Shown here in pieces: positions 32,601-45,393 of a stretch of DNA of 64,000 bases. The translations under genes were made by a program, and so were the position numbers. The notes beneath the pieces were generated by a model, which saw only the letters and a program-made list of their open reading frames with translations, was not told where the DNA came from and ran no database searches. Origin of the DNA: Neostapfia colusana (lineage: Eukaryota; Streptophyta; Magnoliopsida; Poales; Poaceae); assembly GCA_030760725.1 (NCBI GenBank), contig JASWHV010000003.1, positions 61,337,264 through 61,401,263 of the forward strand, read 5' to 3'. Positions within the stretch are counted from its first letter, which is position 1. Every line of letters begins with the position of its first letter.

Positions 32601-34126
32601 TTAGCGGTTGCTGAGTTGGAAGATGAAGAACCCAGCCTCCGTGTCATTCCGTATGGCGCGCTTTATAATCTCGCGCTCATTCCAACAATCCGTGAAGAGA
32701 TTGTTGAGGCTCAAAGAAGAGACAGAGGTATGTCTCACATACGGAGAAGACTAGACAACGGAGAGGTGAAATGTTTCCGGAAGGATGAGAACGGTACAAT
32801 ATGGTTTAACAACCGTATAGTGGTACCGTGCAATATGAAACTCCGGAAGAAGATCTTGGATAAAGCCCACCTGTCAAAGTTTTCCATTCATCCCAGAAGT
32901 AACAAGATGTACCAAGATTTGAAACAGAAATTTTGGTGGACGAGGATGAAGAGGGAGATTGCTAAATACGTATCCGAATGCGATACGTGTAGACGGGTCA
33001 AGGCTGATCATATGCGGAAAGCCGGACCGCTACAACCTTTGAAGATTCCAGCATGGAAATGGGAGGATGTGAGTATGGACTTCATCGTAGGATTACCGCT
33101 CACATCCAGGAAGCATGACTCGATATGGGTGATTGTCGACCGGTTGACGAAATCAGCTCATTTCATACCGGTGAACACTCATTATCGAGCAAGACAATAT
33201 GCGGAGTTATTCATCTCCAGAATTATATGTTCACATGGTGTTCCAAAGACCATCATTTCAGATCGAGGTGCACTGTTTGTTGCTCGATTTTGGGAGCAGC
33301 TGCATGCCTCGTTGCGCACCAAGTTGATTAGGAGCTCCGCATATCACCCTCAAACTGATGGACAAACTGAGAGGGTGAATCAAGTGCTCGAGGACATGTT
33401 GAGAGCATGTGCCATCCACCACGGTAGGAATTGGGACGATCACCTACCGCTGGCGGAGTTTTCAACAACAACGGTTATCAAGCGAGTATTAAAATGGCAC
33501 CGTATGAAGCTCTCTATGGCCGGAAGTGTCGCACACCACTGAATTGGTGTGAGTCCGGTGAAAGAGTTCTGTTTGGGATTGATCTTGTCAACGAAGCCGA
33601 AGACCGAGTTCGGTTGATACAAGAGAACTTAAAGGCTGCACAATCCCGACAGAAGAGCTACGCGGATCAGAGGCGTAGGCCATTACATTTTGACGTTGGA
33701 GAACACGTTTATCTTCGTGTATCCCCGATGAAGGGAATTCACCGGTTCGGTGTAAAGGGGAAGCTCGCTCCCCGTTTTATTGGTCCTTTTGCTATCACGG
33801 AGAAGTGCGGACCCGTAGCCTACCGGCTGGAATTACAGGCAAGTCTAGCGGGTGTTCATGATGTATTTCATGTTTCACAGCTGCGGAAGTGCCTCAAATT
33901 CACCGCTGCTGTTCGCACTGAGGACATCGACGAATTGAAACCGGACCTGACCTACACCGAGCGACCGGTTCAGATTTTGGATGAAAAGACCCGGGTAACC
34001 CGGAACCGGACAATCAGGTTCTTCAAGGTGCTGTGGAGTAATCACACCACGGAAGAGGCGACGTGGGAAAGTGAAGATTACCTCCGCACCAACTATGCGG
34101 AATTTTTAGCTTTGTACAGTTTGTAA
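29658..34126 (+). pseudogene. TE-E gag-pol polyprotein with chromodomain, broken twice
   Basis: The frame starts MVRTHSLS at 29658. A TGA at 29700-29702 (codon 15) stops it; a possible internal restart is the ATG at 29760. Domains follow in order: capsid-like Gag (ADQWLRVMESKFG), CCHC knuckle (CSYCHRSGHFRQEC), protease DSGATHNF, RT with LCVDYRPLN and FIDDILVY, RNase H YCDASG, and integrase HHCC, SDRGALF and HPQTDGQTER. Near 33464 one base is missing compared with TE-F (TTTTCAACAAC against TTTTCATACAAC), shifting the frame. The GPF module and the chromodomain (EEATWESED) continue in another frame to TAA at 34124-34126. Length without the deletion equals that of TE-F. The product would lack the integrase C-terminus. 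Confidence 0.95.
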
Positions 34127-34157
34127 TTACCTCTCCCGTCTCGTTCCTGTTTTATAA

Positions 34158-34190
34158 TCTCGGGACGAGATTCTTTTAAGGGGGGAGGAA
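34158..34190 (+). other. TE-E pre-PPT inverted repeat and polypurine tract
   Basis: TCTCG-GGA-CGAGA (34158-34170) is followed by TTCTTTT and the polypurine tract AAGGGGGGAGGAA (34178-34190) directly before the 3' LTR. Confidence 0.85.
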
Positions 34191-37100
34191 TGTAAAAGTC
34201 CCAAAAACGTGTATGAAATAAAAACTAAAGTTTGAGTTCATATGTGTGGCAAAGACATGAAAAATGGGACTTGCTAAAACTTTTCTTCATGCAAGGTAAT
34301 ACATGGATGAACATCCAACATGAGGTTCACCTTTTTACTTAAAAGTGTTGGACCAATAAGGAGTTAAATACCTCTTTGCATGTGAGTTTAAAATTCAGAT
34401 TTGAAAATTCAAAGTTCACACATATGGTGACCCAAAAACTTTGAATTAACATGCAGCCATATAGTTGAGTTTTTAGGGAAAAGGTTATCACCAACTTTTC
34501 AATTGTAGGGTGGGCTCAAAAAGGAGTTAAAGAGGAGAATTTGCAAACTTAAACCAAATTCAGATTTAGTCTTGCAAATTCAAACTGAATTTGAAGAATT
34601 CAAATTCTAGCCCACCTTTTTAAATTTTAGCATTCTGGGGATTGAAAAGATCAGCTTGAACAGATATTTGGGAGGTACATGTGGAGTGGGACCCACATGT
34701 CATAGAGCTAAAAGAGGAAACTTACTCACTAAGTTTTGCTCTCGGTGGGAAATTTTCCCGAACATCTCGCGAGCGCCACAGAGGAGCTTGCCGTGCCAGC
34801 TCCTGCTGCCGGCCTCCACGCGTTGGCGCCCCAGGGTCGGTTCTCACCGCTTCAGCAACGTTATCTCTCCCCCCTCGGACCAAGCCGACAGCAGTTGCTT
34901 CCTCTCCTCAAGATCAGCAGGGCGCTGTTTTTCCCTCATCGGCGCTGCTCCACTGCCCCTGTCTCCCGGCCAGCCCAGCGCCTCTCCGGCAGGCTCAAGA
35001 GGTCACAGAGGTGCGCCAGGAGGTACTGATCCTCATCCCGTCGTCCTCTTGCTCTCCCCCGACGCCGGCTCGCCGGAATTCGAGTTTTGGCACCGGCGCA
35101 CGTATAGAACAGCATGTGTTTAATTCGGGAAATTCTCCCAAACCGATTGATCATACCTCCTACAATTCAAACCACAGCAACTAGATGTCCTAGCGCCCTC
35201 CCACGCCGAAAACCAAAGGAAACCGACCCTCCTATGCCCCGGGCGACGAGAAATCGTCGCCGGCGGCCAAAACTGCCATGGTCCACGGTGACGACTGGGT
35301 TGCAGCCACTTCCTGCACGATCTGATCTCCGTTCCATGTTCCTAGAACCATAGGGATGCTGTAGGACATCGTAGCTCGCCGGGAGATGCCTTGGACACGC
35401 TGGAACGCGTCCATGTCGAGCTCCCGAGCCGCCCCGCCGGTGCCGACCCACCTACAGCCGTTTTCATGCGGGGAAACCTTGCCCGGCAGCTGCGCCACGT
35501 TCCCAGGAGCATGTAGGGCGAAACCGGAGCTCATTTGGTGGAGAAATGAGGGAGAACGAGCCATACCAAGTTTTCTGCTGGTGTGCACCCGCGGGCTCTG
35601 GCGGGAGGTTGAAGAAGCACCTGACCCGTGGGCCCCACGCGCGACTGTGCTGTTTAAAATCAAACAGAGAGTTGTGCAAACTTGTAAAATGCATAACTTG
35701 GTGTAGGAAGCTCCAAAAATAGTGAGATAAATTTTGTTGGATTCCTTTAAGAGTGTACTATCCAGAGGTACAACCCAATTTGTATGAAACGAATTATTTA
35801 ATTCTGGAAAATTCTTGGAAAGTTTTCTGAAAAAGAATTATAGAGGGAGTTTGGTTTATCCAAAAATACCCAAATTTTGCCAGAATATTCTTTAGCATAT
35901 TGTTGACGTTATAGCAAATTTTCAGCTCATTTGAAGATCATTTGAGTAGGAATTTGCTAAAAACAATCTGCTGTGTTCATAAGAGTCCAGAAACATTTTC
36001 AGAAAATGTTTCCCACTTCAAAAATCTGTTCTGAGCAATCCATAGCTCCAAAAATCATAGGAAAATTTAGGCAAGCTCTCTGGGACATACTTGGAATTGT
36101 AGTTCACTTAGTTGGGCATGAAAATGCACATTACTACAGAATTAATTCTATTGATACAAATGCTTAAAGAATTGTTCTGGGAGAACTACCCAAGTAAAAG
36201 GGCTGAATTTTGGACCAGATGACTCTCATGTGATCAAAAAATCACATGTAAATTATCAGCCCAAGATGAGTCCTGGAACTCCCTGTTCTTATTCTCCATA
36301 CTTATGTATAAGGGAAAAATACATAAGAGATATGGTGAGAATTATGGAGGACACAATTTGACTCCACATTAGCTGCAATTTGGCAAGCTAAATCCTTAGG
36401 TAGTATAGAACCTGCTGTAAAAGTTTTGAGGCCATTGGAGTTCTTGTTCTTCAGTTGCACTCAAATCTTTTCAGCTTATCTATTATGTTCATTAGAGAAA
36501 AGGGTTAGTGTATAGCTAAGGGCCTTAAGGTCAAATTAGTTTAATTCTGTTCTTTGCACAACAGAGGCAAACCAAGCCATGCTTGGCTTTTCCACACAAC
36601 CTCTGTTCTTAAGAAAGTAATTCTATAACTTCTTTCCATTACATTCTATAAAATATGTGCATATGCATTTCAATAGGAACCACAACGAAGGAGACTCAAA
36701 GGAGTGATTCATCAAAGTGGATCAAGCTCCGGAGAGTCAAGGGTGGATCTGCAAGGACACTAACTGTTATATACGACTACCCTGCAAAACAGGCAAGCTC
36801 CGGTTTGCATTTAACAGCTGTTAAGTTTTTATTTTGTACTCACTTTCGGTCAAGATATGAACTGTGCATTAGGTCTAGTGATTGATACTCCTCTTGCATA
36901 GCCAAATGACCCATGGAGTATTGGGTAGGTGTCTTTCACCGTGTAGAACTGCCATGCTTAAGTACGGTTCGGTAGAAGTCGAGTGGTGAGATGCTACTCG
37001 CAGATTTAGGAACAACAGGGGCATACGGGATTGGTTCGTAATTGAATTAGCAAGTTAATGTTGAGACCGGAAGGTTGTAGGAGCAGCAGGACATAGGGGC

Positions 37101-38210
37101 CTGGGTGCTGTAGACCTGTCCGTGTCGGTCAAGGACCGATCCGTATGCGGCCCTGTTGAACAAGTTTGAGTTGTGTACCGGACTCATGCTGGCTATATGG
37201 GACCTAGTAAACCGATGTACCTCGGGAAGCTGTCGTTGGGACTTTTCGGGTCGCCTCAGGCGGACGGCCGGTGTGCAGTATGTGGGGAATATTCTCATGA
37301 CATCTCACGTCGAAAGGTGCACCATGAGAGTAGCTACTGTACGGGGCGACTTGATCGATTCAGCGGGGGTGAAACGGGGGAAAGGCTGCCACGTACGACG
37401 TCAGTGATGGTTGTTGTAGGCAACGTCGAGTACGGGCGTACGTGTCGTGTAGTCCGGGTGTTATTGATTCGAATCACCGTCACTCGCGGAATGGACCGAG
37501 CATACTTGTTCTCACAGTCGTGACGTAGTAAGAACTTGCATGAGAAAGGAACTAATCATATTGATGTAAAGTATTATACTAGTGTTGTATTGGATCTCGA
37601 TGAATAGGCTAGTGCAAACTCGATTCTTTTATGCCATGAGCAATTTACATCGGGGGAAAGCGTTTCTTGTTTGATTGTGGACTCCCGATGTAGCGTGCCC
37701 AGGGTTACTTAAAATGCTGCAATTAATAACTGAAAGTAAGGATTCACTTTTAGGCAAGTTAATTATGCTTATGCCATCCTATGTTAGGTTCATAACCTCA
37801 CTTAGAGTTTCATGTTTAGGGTGAAGGTTAAGTCTTGCTGAGCGTTATGCTCACGGATGCTATCCGAGTTGTTTTGCAGGTAATTGACTCACTGATTATG
37901 AGAAGGGTTGCCGATGAGACTCGGGAACCTCCGAGTGCTCACTCTAAGAGCATCCTCGCCGCTGCAGATTGTCTTCGTGTTGCTAGTAAGAAACGTCCGC
38001 GGGCTGGACTGTTTCTTTGTTGCTAGTTTAGATATGAGTCATGAGAGTGATAGTCTTCCGCTGTAGTTTACTCTGATATACTTATTTGTAAAACAATCTT
38101 GTACGCTTCCGCAAACTATTTATGTAATATGATGTATGTTCATCGACCCGTGTGCTGTTGGGTGCCGCATAACACGGCACCACCCGACGAGGACCCGTGG
38201 GGCCGTCTCA
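34191..38210 (+). repeat. TE-E 3' LTR
   Basis: This 4020-bp LTR is about 99.2% identical by eye to 24086-28104. It ends GGGGCCGTCTCA directly before TSD ATGGT. Confidence 0.96.
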
Positions 38211-38215
38211 ATGGT
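38211..38215. repeat. TSD of TE-E, right copy (ATGGT)
   Basis: This matches 24081-24085; TE-D pol resumes from here. Confidence 0.97.
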
Positions 38216-39769
38216 GAGGTGATGGACATGTGATTTCTGACTCAGCGCGTCGGCAACCACATTCGCCTTGCCGGGGTGGTAGTGGATCTCAATTTCATAG
38301 TCTTTGATTAATTCTAGCCACCTCCGTTGCCTCATGTTCAGCTCCTTCTGGGTGAAAATGTATTTTAGGCTCTTGTGGTCGGTGTAGAGATGCACCAGAT
38401 TCCCCAGGAGATAGTGCCTCCACATTTTCAGCGCCAAAACCACTGCAGCAAGCTCAAGATCATGCGTGGGATAATGCTTCTCATGGTTCCGAAGTTGGCG
38501 TGAGCCATATGAGACTACACGTCCTTCCTGCATCAACACGCAGCCTAGCCCGATACCGGACACGTCACAATACACGTCGAAGGGCTTTGTTGTATCCGGC
38601 TGAGCTAATACCGGGGCTGTTGTGAGATGCTTCACCAATGCTTGGAACGCTCCTTCACACGCCGTGTTCCAAACATATTTCGTCCCTTTCTTCAGCAATT
38701 CTGTCATCGGCTTAGCGAGCTTGGAGAAACTTGGAATGAATCTCCGGTAGTATCCCGCTAACCCGAGGAAACTTCTGACTTCATGAACTGAAGTGGGAGC
38801 TTTCCATTTCAGCACTTGCTCTATTTTGCTTGGGTCAACCGCAATGCCTTCCGCTGAGATGATATGTCCCAAGAATGGCAGGCTGATCCAAAACTCGCAT
38901 TTGCTGAACTTGGCGTAGAGCTTATGGTCCCGCAACCGTTGAAGAACGATTCTCAAGTGTTCGGCATGTTCGGCTTCTGTCTTGGAGTAAACCAATATAT
39001 CGTCGATGAACACTACCACGAACTTGTCCAGCTCCGGCATGAACACCGAGTTCATGAGATACATGAAATGGGCTGGAGCATTTGTGAGACCAAAGGACAT
39101 GACGAGATATTCATATAGTCCATATCTCGTCGAGAAGGCCGTCTTCGGGATATCCTCCGCCCGGATCTTGATCTGGTGATATCCAGAGCGAAGGTCCATC
39201 TTTGAGAACACACTTGCACCCACAAGTTGATCAAACAATATGTCGATGCGGGGCAGTGGGTACTTATTCTTGATGGTGACGGCGTTGAGTGGCCGGTAGT
39301 CCACACACAGCCTCAGGGTTTCATCCTTCTTCTTTACAAACAGCGCCGAGCATCCCCAAGGTGAGGAACTCGGCCTAATGAAACCCTTGCTCAACAGATC
39401 ATTGAGCTGTTCTTTCAGTTCAGCCAGCTCATTTGGAGTCATCTTGTATGGTCTCCGTGATATGGGCGTAGTCCCGGGTGCGAGCTCAATCTTGAACTCG
39501 ACATCCCGCTCAGGTGGCATGCCTGGTAGATCATCTGGGAACACATCGGGATACTCCCGGACTACGGGGATGTCCTCTAACTTGAGAGCTTCAGTATTGT
39601 TGATTTCTGAAACCTCCCGGACTGGATTATCTAATAGGAGGGACTGCGGACGGTGTAATGGGGAATTGAGGTGAACCGTCCATGATAGGGTTTCCAGGAC
39701 AGCGCCATGGTAGCTTAGCCATGACATTCCCAAGATTGCATCAATCTTTTGCCCCCCTAGGATAATCAT
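38211..39769 (-). pseudogene. TE-D pol, second segment: protease end, RT, RNase H
   Basis: Read leftward on the - strand from the TE-F insertion (39769) to the TE-E insertion (38211), this segment carries the protease tail (ILGMSWLSYHGAVL), the linker (EYPDVFPDDLPGMPPERDVEF), RT (LCVDYRPLN, FIDDILVY) and RNase H (YCDVSGIGLGCVLMQEG, YTDHKSLKYIFTQ). It has no stop codon. One in-frame 6-bp loss turns EFWIDQVPF, as in TE-E and TE-F, into EFWISLPF. In RNase H the usual CDAS is CDVS. Both junctions keep the frame when one TSD copy is counted. The open frame appears to reach 38120 only because it reads on into the TE-E LTR. Confidence 0.95.
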
Positions 39770-39774
39770 AGTGG
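39770..39774. repeat. TSD of TE-F, left copy (AGTGG)
   Basis: AGTGG precedes the TE-F LTR and recurs at 53997-54001. Confidence 0.96.
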
Positions 39775-42700
39775 TGTAAAAGTCCCAAAAACGTGTATGA
39801 ATAAAAACTAAAGTTTGAGTTCATATGTGTGGCAATGACATGAAAAATGGGACTTGCTAAAACTTTTCTTCATGCAAAGTAATACATGGATGAACATCCA
39901 ACATGAGGTTCACCTTTTTATTTAAAAATGTTGAACCAATAAGGAGTTAAATACCTCTTTGCATGTAAGTTTAAAATTCAGATTTGAAATTCAAAGTTCA
40001 CACATATGGTGACCCAAAAACTTTGAATTAACATGCAGCCATATAGTTGAGTTTTTAGGGAAAAGGTTATCACCAACTTTTCAATTGTAGGGTGGGCTCA
40101 AAGGAGAGCTAAAGAGAGGAAATTGCAAATTCTAAACCAAATTCAGATTTAGTCTTGCAAATTCAAACTAAATTTGAAGAATTCAAATTCTAGCCCACCT
40201 TTTTTAAAATTTAGCATTTTGGGGAGTGAAAAGATCAGCTTGAGAAGATATTTGCTGAAGAAATGGGGGGTGGGACCCACAGGTCATAGAGCTAAAGGAG
40301 GAGACTTACTCCCTAAGTATTGCTCTCGATGGGGACTTTTCCCGAGCAGCTCGCGAGCGCCACCGAGCAGCTTGCCGGTGACAGCTCCTGCTGCCGGTTT
40401 CCATGCGCTGGCGCCCTGGGGTCGGTCCTGGCCGCACCCCCAACGTGATAACGTGCCCCCCGGCCAAAGCAAGGCACAATTGCTTTCTCCTCCTCGCAAA
40501 GAAACCGAGAGCAGAACACCTCATCGGCGCTGCTCCACTGCCCCTGTCTCCCGGCCAGCCCAGCGCCTCTCCGGCAGGCTCAAGAGGTCACAGAGGTGCG
40601 CCAGGAGGTACTGATCCTCATCCCGTCTTCCTCTTGCTCTCCCCCGACGCTGGCTCGCCGGAATTCGAGTTTTGGCACCGGTGCACGTACAAAACAGCAT
40701 GTGTTTAATTCGGGAAATTCTCCCAAACGGATTGATCACACCTCCTACAATTCAAACCACAGCAACTAGATGCCCTAGCGCCCTCTCACGCCGAAAACCA
40801 AAGGAAACCGACCCTCCTAGGCCCCGGGCGACGAGAAATCATCGCCGGCGGCCAAAACTGCCATGGTCCACGGTGAGGACTAGATTGCAGCCACTTCCTG
40901 CATGATCTGATCCCCGTTCCATGTTCCTAGAACCATAGGGATGCTGTAGGACATTATAGCTCGCTGGGAGATGCCTTGGACACGCTGGAACGCGTCCATG
41001 TCGAGCTCCCGAGCCGCCCCACCGGTGCCGACCCACCTACAGCCATTTTCATGCGGGAAAACCTTGCCCGGCAGCTGCGCCACGTTCCCAGGAGCATGTA
41101 GGGCGAAACCGGAGCTCATTTGGTGGAGAAATGGGGGAGAACGAGCCATGCCAAGTTTTCTGCTGGTGTGCACCCGCGGGCTCTGGCGGGAGGTTGAAGA
41201 AGCACCTGACCCGTGGGCCCCACGCGCGACTGTGCTGTTTAAAATCAAACAGAGAGTTGTGCAAACTTGTAAAATGCATAACTTGGTGTAGGAAGCTCCA
41301 AAAATAGTGAGATAAATTTTGTTGGATTCCTTTAAGAGAGTACTATCCAGAGGTACAACCCAATTTGTATGAAACGAATTATGTAATTCTGGAAAATTCT
41401 TGGAAGGTTTTCTGAAAAAGAATTATAGAGGGGGTTTGGGTTATCCAAAAATACCCAAATTTTGCCAGAATATTCTTTAGCATATTGTTGACCTCATAGC
41501 AAATTTTCAGCTCATTTGAAGATCATTTGAGTAGGGATTTGCTAAAAACAATCTGCTGTGTTCATAAGAGTGCAGAAACATTTTCAGAAAATGTTTCCCA
41601 CTTCAAAAATCTGTTCTGAGCAATCCATAGCTCCAAAAATCATAGGAAAATTTAGGCAAGCTCTATGGGACATACTTGGAACTGTAGTTCACTTAGTTGG
41701 GCATGAAAATGCACATTACTACAGAATTAATTCTATTGAGTACAAATGCTTAAAGAATTGTTCTGGGAGAACTACCGAAGTAAAAGGGCTGAATTTTGGA
41801 CCAGATGACTCTCATGTGATCAAGAACTCACATGTAAAATATCAGCCCAAGATGAGTCCTGGAACTCCCTGTTCTTATTCTCCATACTTATGTATAAGGG
41901 AAAAATACATAAGAGATATTGTGAGAATTATGGGGGACACAATATGACTCCACATTAGCTGCAATTTGGCAAGTTAAATCCTTAGGTAGTATAGAACCTG
42001 CTGTGAAAGTTTTGAGGCCATTGGAGTTCTTGTTCTTCAGTTGCACTCAAATCTTTTCAGCTTATCTATTATGTTCATTAGAGAAAAGGGTTAGTGTATA
42101 GCTAAGGGCCTTAAGGTCAAGTTAGCTTAATTCTGGTCTTTGCACAACAGAGGCAAACCAAGCCATGCTTGGCTTTTCCACACAACCTCTGTTCTTAAGA
42201 AAGTAATTCTATAACTTCTTCCCATTACATTCTATAAAATATGTGCATATGCATTTCAATAGGGACCACAACGAAGGGGACTCAAAGGAGTGATTCATCA
42301 AAGTGGATCAAGCTCCGGAGAGTCAAGGGTGGATCTGCAAGGATACTAACTGCTTATATACGACTACCCTGCAAAACAGGCAAGCTCCGGTTTGCATTTA
42401 ACAGCTGTTAAGTTTTTATTTTGTACTCACTTTCGGTCAAGATATGAACTGTGCATTAGGTCTAGTGATTGATACTCCTCTTGCATAGCCAAATGACCCA
42501 TGGAGTATTGGGTAGGTGTCTTTCACCGTGTAGAACTGCCATGCTTAAGTACGGTTCGGTAGAAGTCGAGTGGTGAGATGCTACTCGCAGATTTAGGGAC
42601 AACAGGGGCATACGGGATTGGTTCGTAATTGAATTAGCAAGTTAAAAGTTGAGACCGGAAGGTTGTAGGAGCAGCAGGACATAGGGGCCTGGGTGCTGTA

Positions 42701-43842
42701 GACCTGTCCGTGTCGGTCAAGGACCGATCCGTATGCGGCCCTGTTGAACAAGTTTGAGTTGTGTACCGGACTCATGCTGGCTATATGGGACCCAGTAAAC
42801 CGATGTACCTCGGGAAGCTGTCGTTGGGACTTTTCGGGTCGCCTCAGGCGGACGGCCGGTGTGCAGTATGTGGGGAATATTCTCATGACATCTCACGTCG
42901 GAAGGTGCACCATGAGAGTAGCTACTGTACGGGGCGACTTGATCGATTCAGCGGGGGTGAAACGGGGGAAAGGCTGCCACGTACGACGTCAGTGATGGTT
43001 GTTGTAGGCAACGTCGAGTACGGGCGTACGTGTCGTGTAGTCCGGGTGTTATTGATTCGAATCACCGTCGCTCGCGGAATGGACCGAGCATACTTGTTCT
43101 CACAGTCGTGACGTAGTAAGAACTTGCATGAGAAAGGAACTAATCATCTTGATGTGAAGTATTATTCTACCTTGTAATGGAGCTTGATGAATAGGCTAGT
43201 GCAAACTCGATTCTTTTATGCCATGAGCAATTTACATCGGGGGAAAGCGTTTCTTGTTTGATTGTGGACTCCCGATGTGGCGTGCCCAGGGTTACTTAAA
43301 ATGCTGCAATTAATACCTGAAAGTAAGGATTCACTTTTAGGCGAGTTAATTATGCTTATGCCATCCTATGTTAGGTTCATAACCTCACTTAGAGTTTCAT
43401 GTTTAGGGTGACGGTTAAGTCTTGCTGAGCGTTATGCTCACGGATGCTATCCGAGTTGTTTTGCAGGTAATTGACTCGCTGATTATGAGAAGGGGTGCCA
43501 ATGAGACTCGGGAACCTCCGAGTGCTTACTCTAAGAGCATCCTCGCCGCTGCCGATTGTCTTCGTGTTGCTAGTAAGAAACGTCCGCGGGCTGGACCGTT
43601 TCTTTGTTGCTAGTTTAGATATGAGTCGTGAGAGTGATAGTCTTCCGCTGTAGTTTACTCTGATATACTTATTTGTAAAACATTCTTGTACGCTTCCGCA
43701 AACTATTTATGTAATATGATGTATGTTCATCGACCCGTGTGCTGTTGGGTGCCGCATAACACGGCACCACCCAACGAGGTCCCGTGGGGCCGTCTCAGCG
43801 TGGTATCTGAGCCGTTTCACATGGCATCAGAGCGCTGTCACA
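39775..43842 (+). repeat. TE-F 5' LTR
   Basis: This 4068-bp LTR starts TGTAAAAGTCCC and ends GCTGTCACA. Its last 44 bp include TGGTATCTGAGC (43801-43812) and TGGCATCAGAGC (43822-43833), degenerate copies of the PBS. The small ORFs match those in the TE-E LTRs and are not supported as genes. Confidence 0.95.
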
Positions 43843-43856
43843 CATGGTATCAGAGC
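43801..43856 (+). repeat. TE-F tandem PBS-like array
   Basis: Three PBS-like units lie 21 and 23 nt apart: TGGTATCTGAGC (43801-43812), TGGCATCAGAGC (43822-43833) and the intact TGGTATCAGAGC (43845-43856). The first two are inside the LTR and also occur in the 3' LTR (53955-53966, 53976-53987). Only the third follows the LTR end and is the PBS in use. Confidence 0.9.
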
Positions 43857-45393
43857 TGCGTTGGGAACAGAGCACGGATTGAGCATCATATTATGTCACA
43901 AACTTAGGGTACGGTGAGATATCGGTACTAGGCCCAAATAAGGACTACTATTAGCATATTATGAAGGTGGCAACCTAACTTATTTGTTATGTCGGAAAAT
44001 CGTGCATCTCGGGACGGTTTATGTCTTGGGGGGTGTACGTATGCGCTGTCCACCAGTGCGCACAAGCTGAAGGGTGGAGCCCCACGGGTGGCAGGTAACC
44101 CGACCCGCTTTAGTATCCTCTACGACTCTTCATGTCGTTTGGGGTATTCGAGCAACGTCTTCCCTGGCGTGCGTGGTGCAATTTGGGAGACCCCGTCACG
44201 TGGTCAGTAACGTGAACACGTAGCTCAAGGCGTGTTTGGCTTGAGAACACCTGGGCGAGTGATGACGGCCGGGTGTACAAACTGTTATGGATACCGGGTT
44301 CGGTGTGCCGCCGAACCTGATGATTGAGTGTGTTTTATGTAGGTACTAACCACGAAAAACCTTAGTGCGTGTAGAACCCGTTTGCGAGTGATCGTTTTAG
44401 TGCCACCTAATGATACGTGTATGCCGGTGTAATCCGGTTAGGTTTTTCTTTAGTGAGGCAACGTAGTACCGTCATATGTCTTGCGGTGCATCGTCACCGT
44501 ACTACACTGGATAGTATTCTTACCTATGAAGAAATCATTCATGACTAACTTTCAAACTAAAAATGGATGTGATAAAGCACATATTAGTTACTGAACTCTT
44601 CATTTGAACTAAGTTTCAAAGAAGAGAATTACTAGGCTTCTTTTGATCTCAAAAACAGAGTGCTCTGTTCTGGCAGAAGTTTTGCCGAACTTTCACAGAG
44701 CGTAACTCTGATTAGTTTGACCCAATGGAGGTGTTTGATACGGTTCTGGAAAGTTTATTAAGTGCTCTACAACTTTTCTGTAGAACTCCAGAGCCAAATC
44801 CGACACCAACTTGATTGAACGTCCAGATGGATGCAAACTGTTCAGAAAACAGAGCAGCTGCAGACTTCTCTGGATGTTGCTGTAAATTAGCCGTCACAGT
44901 CTGTAGAAAAATTTATAAGGGTCATATGATACACCGTTGGAAAGGTTAGGAAATTTGCAACGATTTTGTAGTTCATTGTTTGTTCAGAATTGTACCCCAG
45001 TTGTATGTAAAACTGTGATGAAAACAGCCACATACAAAGGAGGTGCTGGCAAATTTTAGCCAGAAATTCTGTCAACTTTGAACAATCCTAACTTTTGTTC
45101 CAGAAATGATCTAGGGGCATGTGAGTACTCGTTGAAAATATACTGAAGTTAACTTTAACTTTGGTATTCAACTTGAGTTATGAAAATGCTAGTAACTGGA
45201 TCAAATTCTGGGTTAAGTACTGAAAGGTCTGTTTTGTACCGAATGAGGGACTGGATATGTTGGCTTTAGAAAGATGTGTAAACATGAAATTTTGTTATGC
45301 TTTCATAAAGTTTTAGCATGTTCATGTTTTACATACTTTCACTTACTGCTGAGATAATGTTTTGACTCCCCTCAAAAATTATCTTTGTGCAGT
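43857..45393 (+). other. TE-F untranslated leader
   Basis: This leader of about 1.5 kb is homologous to that of TE-E, with no recognisable gene. It ends ATCTTTGTGCAG one base before the gag ATG, which is acceptor-like. Confidence 0.7.

Larger units (their letters stand above)
24086..38210 (+). mobile_element. TE-E: Tekay-like Ty3/gypsy chromovirus nested in TE-D pol
   Basis: This is a complete 14,125-bp element in the opposite orientation to its host TE-D. LTRs are 4019 and 4020 bp, start TGTAAAAGTCCC and end GGGGCCGTCTCA; the TSD is ATGGT. I count about 31 LTR differences including three 1-bp indels (about 0.8%). It interrupts TE-D between RNase H and integrase. Its gag-pol has an early nonsense codon and a 1-bp deletion. 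It is closely related to TE-F, but the GC-rich part of the LTR (about 24650-24830) differs strongly from TE-F, and its LTR end lacks the extra PBS-like copies found there. Confidence 0.97.

Noticed and set aside
38120..38210. C-terminal extension of the TE-D RT/RNase H frame
   Set aside because: This part reads into the TE-E LTR and is a fusion artefact of the insertion.
45385..45393. Upstream TTG start for TE-F Gag
   Set aside because: TTG would have to be a non-ATG start and lies within TTTGTGCAG, which looks like a splice acceptor.
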